Source of the DNA: Neolewinella antarctica
GTDB taxonomy: Bacteria; Bacteroidota; Bacteroidia; Chitinophagales; Saprospiraceae
Direction of reading: 5' to 3'
NCBI RefSeq assembly: GCF_011927835.1
Contig: NZ_JAATJH010000003.1
Coordinates: 372,001-436,000 of the forward strand
Length of the DNA stretch: 64,000 nt
Shown: positions 51,439 through 58,789 of the stretch, one piece after another
Layout: the number at the start of each line of letters is the position of its first letter
How positions within the stretch are numbered: position 1 is the stretch's first letter
The notes under the pieces: model-generated
Told to the model about the DNA's origin: nothing
Seen by the model: the letters and a program-made list of their open reading frames with translations, nothing else
Databases searched by the model: none
Made by a program: the position numbers and the translations under genes

Positions 51439-52679
51439 TACTAAGAATGCTTTATTGGACCTGTTATAATTCTACTAAGGAGTTCTCATTCTGGGCGATT
51501 CCATTGTTGCTCCTTATTTCCGTAATTAATAGTTTATTCATATCTAATTTTTATGTAGATTTGTTCACGCTATCGTTTTCGGTAATATTCATCAGGGAGT
51601 TGTATAAGCGGAATTTGATTTTCAAAGCGTTTTTGACACACTTTGGAATAGATGATAAATTATCGTCATTATTAATAATAATCATACCATTTCTTTTTTT
51701 GGTGCTATTTTCCTTCGTTACACTTTACGCTTTTTCTGCGTTACAGTACATGGCTCGCACCATTCATTTTTTGTGTTTGTTATTACTGTGCTCAATCGTG
51801 TCAATATCAATTATTCCTGCGAATAACAATCTTATTAGAATGGTTGTATCGTTTTGGATTACGTCGTATGCATTTTACTTAATCCCTCCAAGCATAGAGG
51901 CCTACCTCTTAGTGAGTCTAGCTTCACTTATTTTAACAATACGGATAATGAAATCAGCTAACCTATACAGCAGAAAAAAGGAAGTAATCTCTCTACTTAA
52001 TGTAAGTAAACATTATTCTGACGTCAGGGCCCTAGACAAAGTGAATCTAAAAATTGCTTCAGGGGAAAAAGTTGCATTATTTGGCGCTAATGGTTCAGGG
52101 AAAAGTACGATCCTGAACGTTATTAATAACAGTGCGTCGCCAGATACAGGGGATATCTTTGTTTTTGGTAAAAAAATACGTTACAACCAAATAGTACATA
52201 GATTTCGAATGGGTTATTTAAATAATCCATATTCATTCATGGAAAACTATACTGTACAAGATTATCTGCGGTTAGTTGGGGATATCAAGAATTTGGTGGC
52301 AGATGAAGAATTTCTAGGTTTTATGACCGACGCACTCTCCCTTGATCAATTTTTAAATAAGCGTATCTCAGGTCTTTCCACGGGGAATAAGAAAAAAGTT
52401 GCCCTCTTAGTGTCCATGATGGGTAAGCCTGAGGTACTACTTTTGGATGAACCTTTTGCTAATTTAGACTCCACTACCGTAACTTCATTAGAATTAATCA
52501 TTTCCAAATATTTATCTGAGTGCTCACTTCTTATAGCATCACACCATTTAGATATTTGTTTAAAATTATGTGATATATTTTACCAACTGCATAACGGCGA
52601 GATTATTCGGGTATTTTATAGAAGAGATTATGAATCAAATGATCAATTACTAGAGCACATAAAACGTGAGACTGTTTAA
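51435..52679 (+). CDS. Membrane protein fused to ABC ATPase
   Basis: 414 residues from ATG 51435 (the longer frame from 51318 overlaps the upstream gene). Residues ~1-185: five to six TM helices. Residues ~190-414: an ABC ATPase with Walker A GANGSGKST, signature LSTGN (variant of LSGGQ), Walker B LLLDEPFAN, and H-loop SHHLD. An exporter of the ABC-2 type is inferred, with the preceding 215-residue protein as second membrane half. AT-rich and directly followed by an IS remnant. Could be a peptide or antibiotic/lipid exporter of a transferred cluster; the cargo is not visible in the window. Confidence 0.82.
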   Translation: MILRMLYWTCYNSTKEFSFWAIPLLLLISVINSLFISNFYVDLFTLSFSVIFIRELYKRNLIFKAFLTHFGIDDKLSSLLIIIIPFLFLVLFSFVTLYAFSALQYMARTIHFLCLLLLCSIVSISIIPANNNLIRMVVSFWITSYAFYLIPPSIEAYLLVSLASLILTIRIMKSANLYSRKKEVISLLNVSKHYSDVRALDKVNLKIASGEKVALFGANGSGKSTILNVINNSASPDTGDIFVFGKKIRYNQIVHRFRMGYLNNPYSFMENYTVQDYLRLVGDIKNLVADEEFLGFMTDALSLDQFLNKRISGLSTGNKKKVALLVSMMGKPEVLLLDEPFANLDSTTVTSLELIISKYLSECSLLIASHHLDICLKLCDIFYQLHNGEIIRVFYRRDYESNDQLLEHIKRETV

Positions 52680-52691
52680 TCAGTATTTCTC

Positions 52692-53039
52692 AGGGCATGT
52701 CTAAATTTGCGAACACTTTTTCAGACGGAAGCCAAAAGGCTGTCAGCCATATCTTGTGAGTCGCTAAATTAAAGATAAGATATGATCAAGCAGTAGACTC
52801 AGTTAACTGACAGCCAGTGGGACAAAATCAAACAATATCTACCAACTGAACGCAAACGTAAGTATGACCTTCGGGACGTTTTCGATGCCATCCTTTGGCT
52901 AGTTCGTACGGGGGATTAGTGGAGGAATTTGCCAGATCAGTTTCCCCTTACCGAACGGTACTCTATTACTTCAATCGCTCTACAGATGATAATTTCGTCG
53001 TTAGACAAAATCACAACCTGCAATTTTTAGACACGCTCT
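52692..53039. mobile_element. Decayed IS5-like element
   Basis: Imperfect terminal inverted repeats: GGGCATGTCTAAATTTGCG (from 52693) versus GAGCGTGTCTAAAAATTG (complement of 53021-53038). Interior holds a broken IS5-family transposase (next entry) and is only ~350 bp long, so most of the transposase is deleted. It borders the AT-rich ABC island and abuts the 3' end of the pseudouridine synthase gene. Confidence 0.8.
52806..52990 (+). pseudogene. IS5-family transposase fragment
   Basis: Translation from 52806 gives TDSQWDKIKQYLPTERKRK, then YDLRDVFDAILWLVRTG, the N-terminal DUF4096-type part of IS5-family transposases. It is broken by an in-frame TAG at 52917 (RTGD-stop-WRNLPDQF). A frameshift in the CCCC run near 52943 then restores a second frame (PYRTVLYYFNRS). 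The DDE catalytic region is absent. Confidence 0.82.
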
Positions 53040-53842
53040 TAACTAAAGTGCCGCACCATCCGCACCTCCTCCTCCCCCAAAAACCGCCAAAACCCCCGCG
53101 GTAAATCTTTTTTGGTCAAGCCCCCAAAATAAACCCGGTCGAGTTTCTGTACGGTATACCCCAGTTCCTCAAAAGCACGGCGGACGATCCGGTTACGGCC
53201 AATGTGTATTTGCAGGGCGACCGTCGTCGGGTCGTCTTCGTTGGCTAAGCGCGCCCAGTCTACTTTGAAGGGGCCGTCTTCGAGGTCGTAGCCGATTTCT
53301 AATTTGGCGAGGTCCATTTTGCTGAATTCCTGGTCGAGGGTAGCGTGGTAGGTTTTGACGACTTCGTGGCTGGGGTGGGTGAGGCGCTTGGCGGTGTCGC
53401 CGTCGTTGGTGATTATTAATAAGCCGGTGGTGTCCTTGTCGAGGCGGCCGACGGGGAAGAGGCGGTAATTATCTAGGTTAGGGTCACCGAGAAGGTCCAT
53501 GACGGTCGTCCGGTCTAATTCATCCGAGGTGGTCGTGATGACGTTTTTCGGTTTATTTAAAAGGATATAGACAAACTGGTCGTCCACCGACACTTCTTTG
53601 CCGCCGACGGTAACTTTATCGCCGGCTTCGATTTGGTAGCCGGGGCTCTTTTGTACCTCCCCGTTCACACTTACTTTTCCGGATTTCACGATCTCCGCCG
53701 CCTGCCGCCGGCTAGCCACGCCACTGTGCGCGAGGTATTTATTTAATCGCATTCCGATGATGTCGTCCTTTGGTCGGTCGAGACCTGGTGGAGTACGGGA
53801 GTTACGTGCCTGGGAGCGCTGGAATGTTCTGGGAGCCTTCAT
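53039..53842 (-). CDS. rRNA pseudouridine synthase, RsuA/RluB family
   Basis: 267 residues. An N-terminal basic extension (~30 residues: APRTFQRSQARNSRTPPGLDRPKDD) precedes an S4 RNA-binding domain (MRLNKYLAHSGVASRRQAAEIVKSGKVSVNG). The catalytic domain follows, with VGRLDKDTTGLLIITNDG (the GRLDxxTxGLL motif with the catalytic Asp), VKTYHATL, and QIHIGRNRIVRRAFEELG. Isomerises a uridine in 16S or 23S rRNA; the specific position (RsuA, RluB, RluE or RluF like) cannot be assigned by eye, though the length and S4 domain favour RluB. A TACCTTCAC box ends 3 nt before the ATG (53846-53854). Confidence 0.93.
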   Translation of the reverse strand: MKAPRTFQRSQARNSRTPPGLDRPKDDIIGMRLNKYLAHSGVASRRQAAEIVKSGKVSVNGEVQKSPGYQIEAGDKVTVGGKEVSVDDQFVYILLNKPKNVITTTSDELDRTTVMDLLGDPNLDNYRLFPVGRLDKDTTGLLIITNDGDTAKRLTHPSHEVVKTYHATLDQEFSKMDLAKLEIGYDLEDGPFKVDWARLANEDDPTTVALQIHIGRNRIVRRAFEELGYTVQKLDRVYFGGLTKKDLPRGFWRFLGEEEVRMVRHFS

Positions 53843-53845
53843 GCG

Positions 53846-53854
53846 GTGAAGGTA
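53846..53854 (-). promoter_or_regulatory. -7 box of pseudouridine synthase gene, leaderless configuration
   Basis: TACCTTCAC on the minus strand, 3 nt from the ATG. Confidence 0.45.
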
Positions 53855-53907
53855 CGGCGTTCGCTTTCGGTGGGCCGTGTACGTTTTTGCTCCTACCGTA
53901 TTTCATT

Positions 53908-53950
53908 GCACCCGCGACCGCGCCAGATTATCATGCGCGGTCGCGGGTGC
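53908..53950. repeat. Inverted pair of GC-rich 16-mers
   Basis: GCACCCGCGACCGCGC (53908-53923) and its exact reverse complement (53935-53950) with an 11-nt spacer: a 16-bp GC-rich hairpin in the divergent promoter region of the pseudouridine synthase and aminopeptidase genes. Confidence 0.85.
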
Positions 53951-54005
53951 CATGTAAGGGGGATTTGAGCGAGGGGGATGGGAATAAAGGCGCCAACTTC
54001 GTATC

Positions 54006-55796
54006 ATGCAGCCAAGAACTCAAGAAATGACCACCGCCAAAAAACTTTCCACCCTCCGCCGCGCCATGCTGGAACACCAGATCGACGCCTACATCGTCCC
54101 CTCCACCGACCCACACCAGTCCGAATACCCCGCCCCCCGCTGGGCGGCCCGCGAGTGGCTCAGTGGCTTCACGGGCAGCGCCGGGACGCTCGTCGTCACC
54201 CTTCACGAAAGTAAATTGTGGACGGACGGCCGCTATTTTTCTCAGGCGAATGCTCAACTTGCGGATACCGAAATCGGGCTCATGAAGGATCGATTACCGG
54301 AGACGCCCGGCATCGAAGCGTGGCTCGGTAGCACGCTGATGTCCGGCCAAAACGTTGGCGTTGACGGCCGCGTAGTTAGCGAGGCGATCGCCCGTCGGCT
54401 GCGCAAAAAACTGGAGGAACAGGAACTAAATTTGATCGTTGAAGAAGACTTGATCCGCGGCATCTGGCCCGACCGCCCGGACGTGCCGAGCAAACCCGTG
54501 TTCGAGCACGACGCCGATCTAGCCGGCGAAACTTGGCAGGACCGTATCGAAAAAATGATGGCCTGGCAGGGTGCGCACGACCTCGATTATTACGTCGTTT
54601 CCGCTTTAGACGAAGTCGCCTGGCTGCTGAATATGCGGGGGAGCGATATTGATTTTAATCCGCTCTGCGTCGCGTATTTAATTGTCGGTACGCAGGGCGA
54701 TCACACGCTTTTCGCCGCCGCCCGTAAAGATTTCGATGCCTGGACCGATAAAGTTGGGGATGGTCAAACCCTCGAAGTACACGACTATAAGAAGATTAGC
54801 TCTTTCCTCCGCCGCATCAACGCCACCGACGCCGACATCGGCTTCGATCGGGCCACTATTTCCACCCGGCTGGCCACTTACGCCGGAAACGAACGTAGCA
54901 GTCACTTTGCCAGCCCCATCCCCGCGTGGAAAGCCATCAAAAACGACGCCGCGCTCGGTCACCTCCGTCGCACAATGAAACAGGACGGCGTTGCGCTATT
55001 AAAATTATTCAGCTGGCTACAAAAAAATAACGTCACCGAAGCTGAAGTAGCCCACAAATTGACCGAATTACGCAGCCAGCAGCCCGGTTACGTGACCGAC
55101 AGCTTCCCCGCCATCGTCGGCTACGCCGGGAACGGCGCGATCATCCACTACCGCGCGCCGGAAGAGGGCTCGGCACGGATTAAGAAGGAGGGTTTATTGT
55201 TATTGGATTCCGGTGGACAGTACACTTCCGGGACGACCGATATTACCCGCACGGTTGCGCTCGGTGAAGTAAGCCAGGAAATGAAGGAAAACTTTACCCG
55301 CGTCCTCCAGGGGCACATCGACCTGGCCATGGCCAAGTTTCCGGTGGGGACGACCGGTATTCAGCTCGACGTGCTGGCCCGGATGCCGCTCTGGCAAGCC
55401 CAGTTGGATTACGGCCACGGCACGGGTCACGGGGTTGGTTACTTCCTCAACGTCCACGAGGGGCCGATGGGGATTCATTCGCGCGTGGACGCCCCGAACG
55501 GTCGCGTCCCCCTGGCGGCCGGGATGATTTTGAGTAATGAGCCGGGGTATTACAAAGAAGGGACGTACGGTATTCGGACGGAAAACTTGGTTGTCGTGCG
55601 GGAAGCTGATCGCGCCGGCTGGTTGGAGTTTGAAACGATTACTTTGTATCCGATCGACCGCAGCTTGGTTGTGGAAGATATGATGACGCGGCCGCAGGTG
55701 CAGTGGTTGGGGGACTATAATAGCCGGGTTTTTGATGAGTTAAGTCCTTTGCTTGAGAAAGAGGATTTAGCTTATTTGAAATCTTTGATTGTATAA
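54006..55796 (+). CDS. Xaa-Pro aminopeptidase (M24B)
   Basis: 596 residues (589 if the ATG at 54027 is used). Two N-terminal creatinase-like domains (MLEHQIDAYIVPSTDPHQSEYPAPRWAAREWLSGFTGSAGTLVVT; LDYYVVSALDEVAWLLNMRGSDIDFNPL) and a C-terminal pita-bread catalytic domain. All five metal ligands are visible: Asp pair in LLLDSGGQYTSGTTDITRTVALG, His in GHGTGHGVGYFLNVHEGP, Glu in ILSNEPGYY, and Glu in RTENLVVV. This is the long eukaryotic-type aminopeptidase P found in Bacteroidota. Removes N-terminal residues before proline; no signal peptide, so cytosolic. Confidence 0.95.
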   Translation: MQPRTQEMTTAKKLSTLRRAMLEHQIDAYIVPSTDPHQSEYPAPRWAAREWLSGFTGSAGTLVVTLHESKLWTDGRYFSQANAQLADTEIGLMKDRLPETPGIEAWLGSTLMSGQNVGVDGRVVSEAIARRLRKKLEEQELNLIVEEDLIRGIWPDRPDVPSKPVFEHDADLAGETWQDRIEKMMAWQGAHDLDYYVVSALDEVAWLLNMRGSDIDFNPLCVAYLIVGTQGDHTLFAAARKDFDAWTDKVGDGQTLEVHDYKKISSFLRRINATDADIGFDRATISTRLATYAGNERSSHFASPIPAWKAIKNDAALGHLRRTMKQDGVALLKLFSWLQKNNVTEAEVAHKLTELRSQQPGYVTDSFPAIVGYAGNGAIIHYRAPEEGSARIKKEGLLLLDSGGQYTSGTTDITRTVALGEVSQEMKENFTRVLQGHIDLAMAKFPVGTTGIQLDVLARMPLWQAQLDYGHGTGHGVGYFLNVHEGPMGIHSRVDAPNGRVPLAAGMILSNEPGYYKEGTYGIRTENLVVVREADRAGWLEFETITLYPIDRSLVVEDMMTRPQVQWLGDYNSRVFDELSPLLEKEDLAYLKSLIV

Positions 55797-55842
55797 TTGA
55801 ACTTGCGTATTTGGTATCACTACCAAGCACGAACGATTGGTT

Positions 55843-56150
55843 TTTAACACATAAAGCACAAAAGGAAGAAAAAAACCACGCTACTGGACATTTTCAAATC
55901 GGACGCTTGGAGGACTCGAAACCCTTCGCTACGCTTTAGTTTCGAGACGCTCCAAGGTTCCAAAATCCTATTTGAGGACCTTGGAGCGTCCTCTGCCGTG
56001 AAGCCGAAGGCGCAATTGTTGAGGTCCTCCAAGCGTCCGGGGAAAATGTCCAGTAGTATGGAAAAAGCACAAAGCATAAGCTAGTGAAATCAGCGTCCTC
56101 CCACCACTATGTGCTTATATTTTATTTTGTGTTTTTATGTGTTCCGATCT
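55843..56150. repeat. CACAAA/TTTGTG hairpin 4, interrupted
   Basis: Arms TTTTTAACACATAAAGCAC.. and ..TTTGTGTTTTTATGTGTT are ~250 bp apart because the 176-bp palindromic element 55881-56056 lies between them. Confidence 0.7.
55881..56056. mobile_element. 176-bp palindromic (MITE-like) element
   Basis: Perfect 15-bp terminal inverted repeats CTACTGGACATTTTC (55881-55895) / GAAAATGTCCAGTAG (56042-56056), plus a second perfect 15-bp pair CGGACGCTTGGAGGA (55900-55914) / TCCTCCAAGCGTCCG (56025-56039). No coding capacity. Target-site duplication not clear. Accounts, with hairpin 4, for the 398-bp gene-free gap 55797-56194. Confidence 0.75.
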
Positions 56151-56194
56151 TTCTACAAGTGATGCGTAAGGATACAAGGCTTAGGTGATAGAAT

Positions 56195-56680
56195 TCAGCT
56201 ACTCTTTTTGGAAGGCTTTTTCTTTTTCTTAGCCACCGCCTTCTTCCGCTTCATCGGCTTTTTAGAAAGCATAAAGTCAAACCCCTTTCGCAGCAGGTCC
56301 ACAACTTCCGGCGTAACGTCCGTCTCGTCGCGCAAGCGAATTTGGTGGACGTATTTGTTCTTCCCCATGTTATCCAGCCGCGCGGTTTTGATGACGGGGC
56401 TTTTGAGGATGGATTCGTAAAAGAAAGAAACATCCAGCTCGGTCTTGAGGGCGCGGACGACCATCCAGGCTTTGCCATTATTAAAAATGATGGCCGCTTT
56501 GCCGGCGCCGATTACCTGGGGCTCCCATTCAGCTACGGCTAGCAGTAAAGCGTCGAAGGCCAGGACGACATCGGCGGCTTTGCCTTCGAAGATATCTTCG
56601 ATGGTGTGCTCGCTACAGTAATGTTGCTGGTTCTTGCGGAAGAATTCGCGTTGGCATTTGGGGCAGGTCCAGATTTCCAA
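56195..56680 (-). CDS. DUF5655 protein with zinc ribbon and lysine-rich tail
   Basis: 161 residues. The N-terminus holds a CxxC...HYCxxH zinc-finger-like set (C6, C9, C22, H25). Then a DUF5655-type domain (IEDIFEGKAADVVLAFDALLLAVAEW ... AAIIFNNGKAWMVVRALKTELDVSFFY ... KYVHQIRLRDETDV) and a C-terminal tail of ~20 residues nearly all Lys/Ser/Pro (KPMKRKKAVAKKKKKPSKK). DUF5655 domains occur alone or on nuclease-like proteins; DNA or RNA binding by the tail is plausible. Function not established. Confidence 0.8.
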   Translation of the reverse strand: MEIWTCPKCQREFFRKNQQHYCSEHTIEDIFEGKAADVVLAFDALLLAVAEWEPQVIGAGKAAIIFNNGKAWMVVRALKTELDVSFFYESILKSPVIKTARLDNMGKNKYVHQIRLRDETDVTPEVVDLLRKGFDFMLSKKPMKRKKAVAKKKKKPSKKSS

Positions 56681-56738
56681 GATTTGGGGTTTACTCTAGA
56701 ACGCGGCCCCGGCTACTTTGCTCATTTCAAACTTCCTA

Positions 56739-56754
56739 GCACCTGCGGCCACGC
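56739..56754 (+). repeat. GC-rich 16-mer, diverged
   Basis: GCACCTGCGGCCACGC, three mismatches to the family. Confidence 0.4.
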
Positions 56755-56830
56755 CACTTTTTACTGAACCCAAACGCGCGAAACCCCGTTGCAGAAGCAG
56801 CATCAGTAATTGGTGTAACGCGAATTATTT

Positions 56831-56920
56831 GGCCACAAAAACACAAAAGCAAAAAAAGCGGCTTACCGCTATGCCGAAGCATCGTTTACTTATTCTTTTG
56901 TGATTGTGTGCTTTTGTGGC
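56831..56920. repeat. CACAAA/TTTGTG hairpin 5
   Basis: Arms GGCCACAAAAACACAAAAGC.. and ..GTGTGCTTTTGTGGC, just upstream of the DJ-1/PfpI gene. Confidence 0.8.
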
Positions 56921-56967
56921 ATAACCCAGTTGCGTAGGGTGATTAGCAACTTTAAAATACCATCAGT

Positions 56968-57516
56968 ATGAAACTATCAAATTTAAAAGTAGCCATTTTA
57001 GCCACCGACGGATTCGAAGAAGTAGAACTCACCAAACCTCGTAAAGCCCTGCAGGACGCCGGCGCGACCGTCCACATAGTAAGCCCTAAATCCGGTAAAA
57101 TCAAAGCCTGGGCCACCGATAAGTGGGGCGATGAATACAAAGTAGACGTCGTGCTCGACGAAGAAACCGACGGCGGCAACTACGACGCCCTCCTCCTCCC
57201 CGGCGGACTGATGAGCCCCGATGCACTGCGCATCAACGGCAGCGCCCTCGCTTTTGTCGACCACTTCGCCCGTGAGGACAAGCCCATCGCCGTCATCTGC
57301 CACGGTAGCCAGACGATGATCACGGCCGGCCTCGTGAAGGGTAAGAAAATGACCGCCTTTAAGGCCATCCGGACCGACCTGATGAACGCCGGTGCGAACG
57401 TCGTCGATGAAGCCGTCGTGGTGGATGGTAACCTGATAAGCAGCCGCAACCCGGATGACATTCCCGCCTTCAACGAGAAGATGATTGAAGTATTCGCCAA
57501 ATCTGCCGTGAACTGA
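56968..57516 (+). CDS. DJ-1/PfpI family protein
   Basis: 182 residues. Class I glutamine-amidotransferase-like fold: KVAILATDGFEEVELTKPRKAL (with the nucleophile-activating Glu), LLLPGG, and the nucleophile elbow VICHGSQ with Cys111-His112. This is the PfpI/YhbO/HchA-like branch (protein/nucleic acid deglycase or general-stress role proposed; deglycase activity disputed). The stop TGA overlaps the ATG of the DUF4385 gene by one base (57516), so the two are translated together. Confidence 0.92.
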   Translation: MKLSNLKVAILATDGFEEVELTKPRKALQDAGATVHIVSPKSGKIKAWATDKWGDEYKVDVVLDEETDGGNYDALLLPGGLMSPDALRINGSALAFVDHFAREDKPIAVICHGSQTMITAGLVKGKKMTAFKAIRTDLMNAGANVVDEAVVVDGNLISSRNPDDIPAFNEKMIEVFAKSAVN

Positions 57517-58010
57517 TGCGTGCCTTCGACTACGATATCGATTTTAAAACCACCGACTTTCGGGAACGCCCTGATCTCTACGCCATCGGCCGCGGAGAGC
57601 AGGGCGTTCTTTCCGTCGAACCCTACAAGTCCGAGATACTACCAAACTGGCGATTTAAGGACCCGGAAACTGCGACGGAATCTTCGGAAAAGATCTGGGC
57701 GCAATTTCAGGAATACCTGAAGCAGGGTGATTTCGTCGGTGCCGATATGGCGCGGAAATTTATCCAGATGGGGTATACACGTGCACGGCGCTACGCCAAC
57801 CACAAAGGTGGTAAGAAATATGACGGCCCCGTCCCGGACGACAAGAAAGGAGTGAGTGGTGCGCACGGCCGCAAAGAGTTGCCCCGGCAGCCGGAAGACC
57901 CGGTGAAGGCGGAGGCGGCGCGAATTTTTAAGGTTAAGTGGGATGAGGCTAAGCTCGATCCGGTATATATTAAATTAAAGGCGGAGTTCATCGAAAAGTA
58001 TGGTCGCTAA
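57516..58010 (+). CDS. DUF4385 protein
   Basis: 164 residues matching DUF4385: MRAFDYDIDFKTTDFRERPDLYAIGRGEQGVLSVEPYKSEILPNWRFKDPETA and FIQMGYTRARRYANHKGGKKYDG. Basic, soluble, no catalytic motif I recognise. Coupled to the PfpI-like gene by a 1-nt stop/start overlap, suggesting a joint stress or repair role. Function unknown. A perfect long hairpin follows its stop. Confidence 0.88.
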   Translation: MRAFDYDIDFKTTDFRERPDLYAIGRGEQGVLSVEPYKSEILPNWRFKDPETATESSEKIWAQFQEYLKQGDFVGADMARKFIQMGYTRARRYANHKGGKKYDGPVPDDKKGVSGAHGRKELPRQPEDPVKAEAARIFKVKWDEAKLDPVYIKLKAEFIEKYGR

Positions 58011-58086
58011 AGGTTGAGGGCATCCTGCCCGAACGTCACGGCGGCAGCGCTACCGCATGGCCGTTCGGGCAGGATGCCCTCAACCT
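58011..58086. terminator. 25-bp perfect hairpin between convergent genes
   Basis: Arms 58011-58035 and 58062-58086 are exact complements (AGGTTGAGGGCATCCTGCCC.., 25 nt). The hairpin fills the space between the DUF4385 stop and the lipoprotein stop. Its arm resembles the core of the 15217-15640 repeat units, so the same element family is used here as a probable bidirectional terminator. Confidence 0.75.
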
Positions 58087-58087
58087 A

Positions 58088-58654
58088 TTAACAGGAGCAG
58101 TCGCCCATGATGCGGGCTTCCCGCCATTTACCGGTTTCTTTGTCCTCCACGCGCACCGTCCCGGAATACATGCGCCCTTCGTCACCCGCCGGGCCTTCGT
58201 CCACTAATTTAGAGGTTACTCGGTACTGGTCATTTTCGTGGATATAAATATCCAGCCCATCAGCTGAATCGGTGGTTCCCTGATTTTTATTCCATTCCAA
58301 AACGACTTCCTCCCCATTGATACCCAGCACCCCGGGTCCTTCGTCAAAATTATACACGAACAAATAAGCCGTTTCGTCCGCCTCGTCGTACGCGCCATCA
58401 ATGGATAGCGCACACGCGCAATCTCTGATGACATCGGTGCTGGGGTAGCCGGTTAGTCCGGTGAACTCCACGTTAGCGTCGCCCGATATGGGGGATTCGG
58501 GCGTGACGCCGGGGGCGGGTTGGGAGGTTTCCGTGGGGGCGAGGCCGCTGGTTGTGCTGTTGTCCCGATAGCTATCGGGATCGCCAGTGCCGGGTGCCGG
58601 GTCGGAGGAGCAGGCGAAGCATACGGTTAAAGAGAGGAAAAGTGGGTAACGCAT
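58088..58654 (-). CDS. Lipoprotein of unknown function with embedded palindrome
   Basis: 188 residues from ATG 58654; the open frame extends upstream, but MRYPLFLSLTVCFACSSD is the lipoprotein signal (lipobox CFAC, slightly atypical). A low-complexity linker (STTSGLAPTETSQPAPGVTPESPISG) follows, then a compact domain (VIRDCACALSIDGAYDEADETAYLFVYNFDEGPGVLGINGEEVVLEW ... MYSGTVRVEDKETGKWREARIMGDCSC) ending in Cys-Ser-Cys. I do not recognise the family. The linker contains the CCCGATAGCTATCGGG palindrome in frame, read as DPDSYRD. Confidence 0.7.
   Translation of the reverse strand: MRYPLFLSLTVCFACSSDPAPGTGDPDSYRDNSTTSGLAPTETSQPAPGVTPESPISGDANVEFTGLTGYPSTDVIRDCACALSIDGAYDEADETAYLFVYNFDEGPGVLGINGEEVVLEWNKNQGTTDSADGLDIYIHENDQYRVTSKLVDEGPAGDEGRMYSGTVRVEDKETGKWREARIMGDCSC
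58563..58580. repeat. Palindrome inside lipoprotein coding region
   Basis: TCCCGATAGCTATCGGGA, read in frame as PDSYR in the linker of the lipoprotein. Confidence 0.75.
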
Positions 58655-58694
58655 GCGTGGTGGGTTTTTATTAGGTGCGATAAGGTACGCTCCA

Positions 58695-58747
58695 AAACAA
58701 AAAGCCCGGGTTACGAAGCCGGGCAAAGCCAGTTCGTAACCCGGGCT
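58695..58747 (-). terminator. Terminator of the T9SS gene at 58790
   Basis: Perfect 15-bp stem AGCCCGGGTTACGAA (58703-58717) / TTCGTAACCCGGGCT (58733-58747), with TTTTTGTTTT following on the minus strand. Confidence 0.85.
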
Positions 58748-58789
58748 AACAATCCCAAAAATTTGCATGGCAACCAGTGCCTAAATAAG

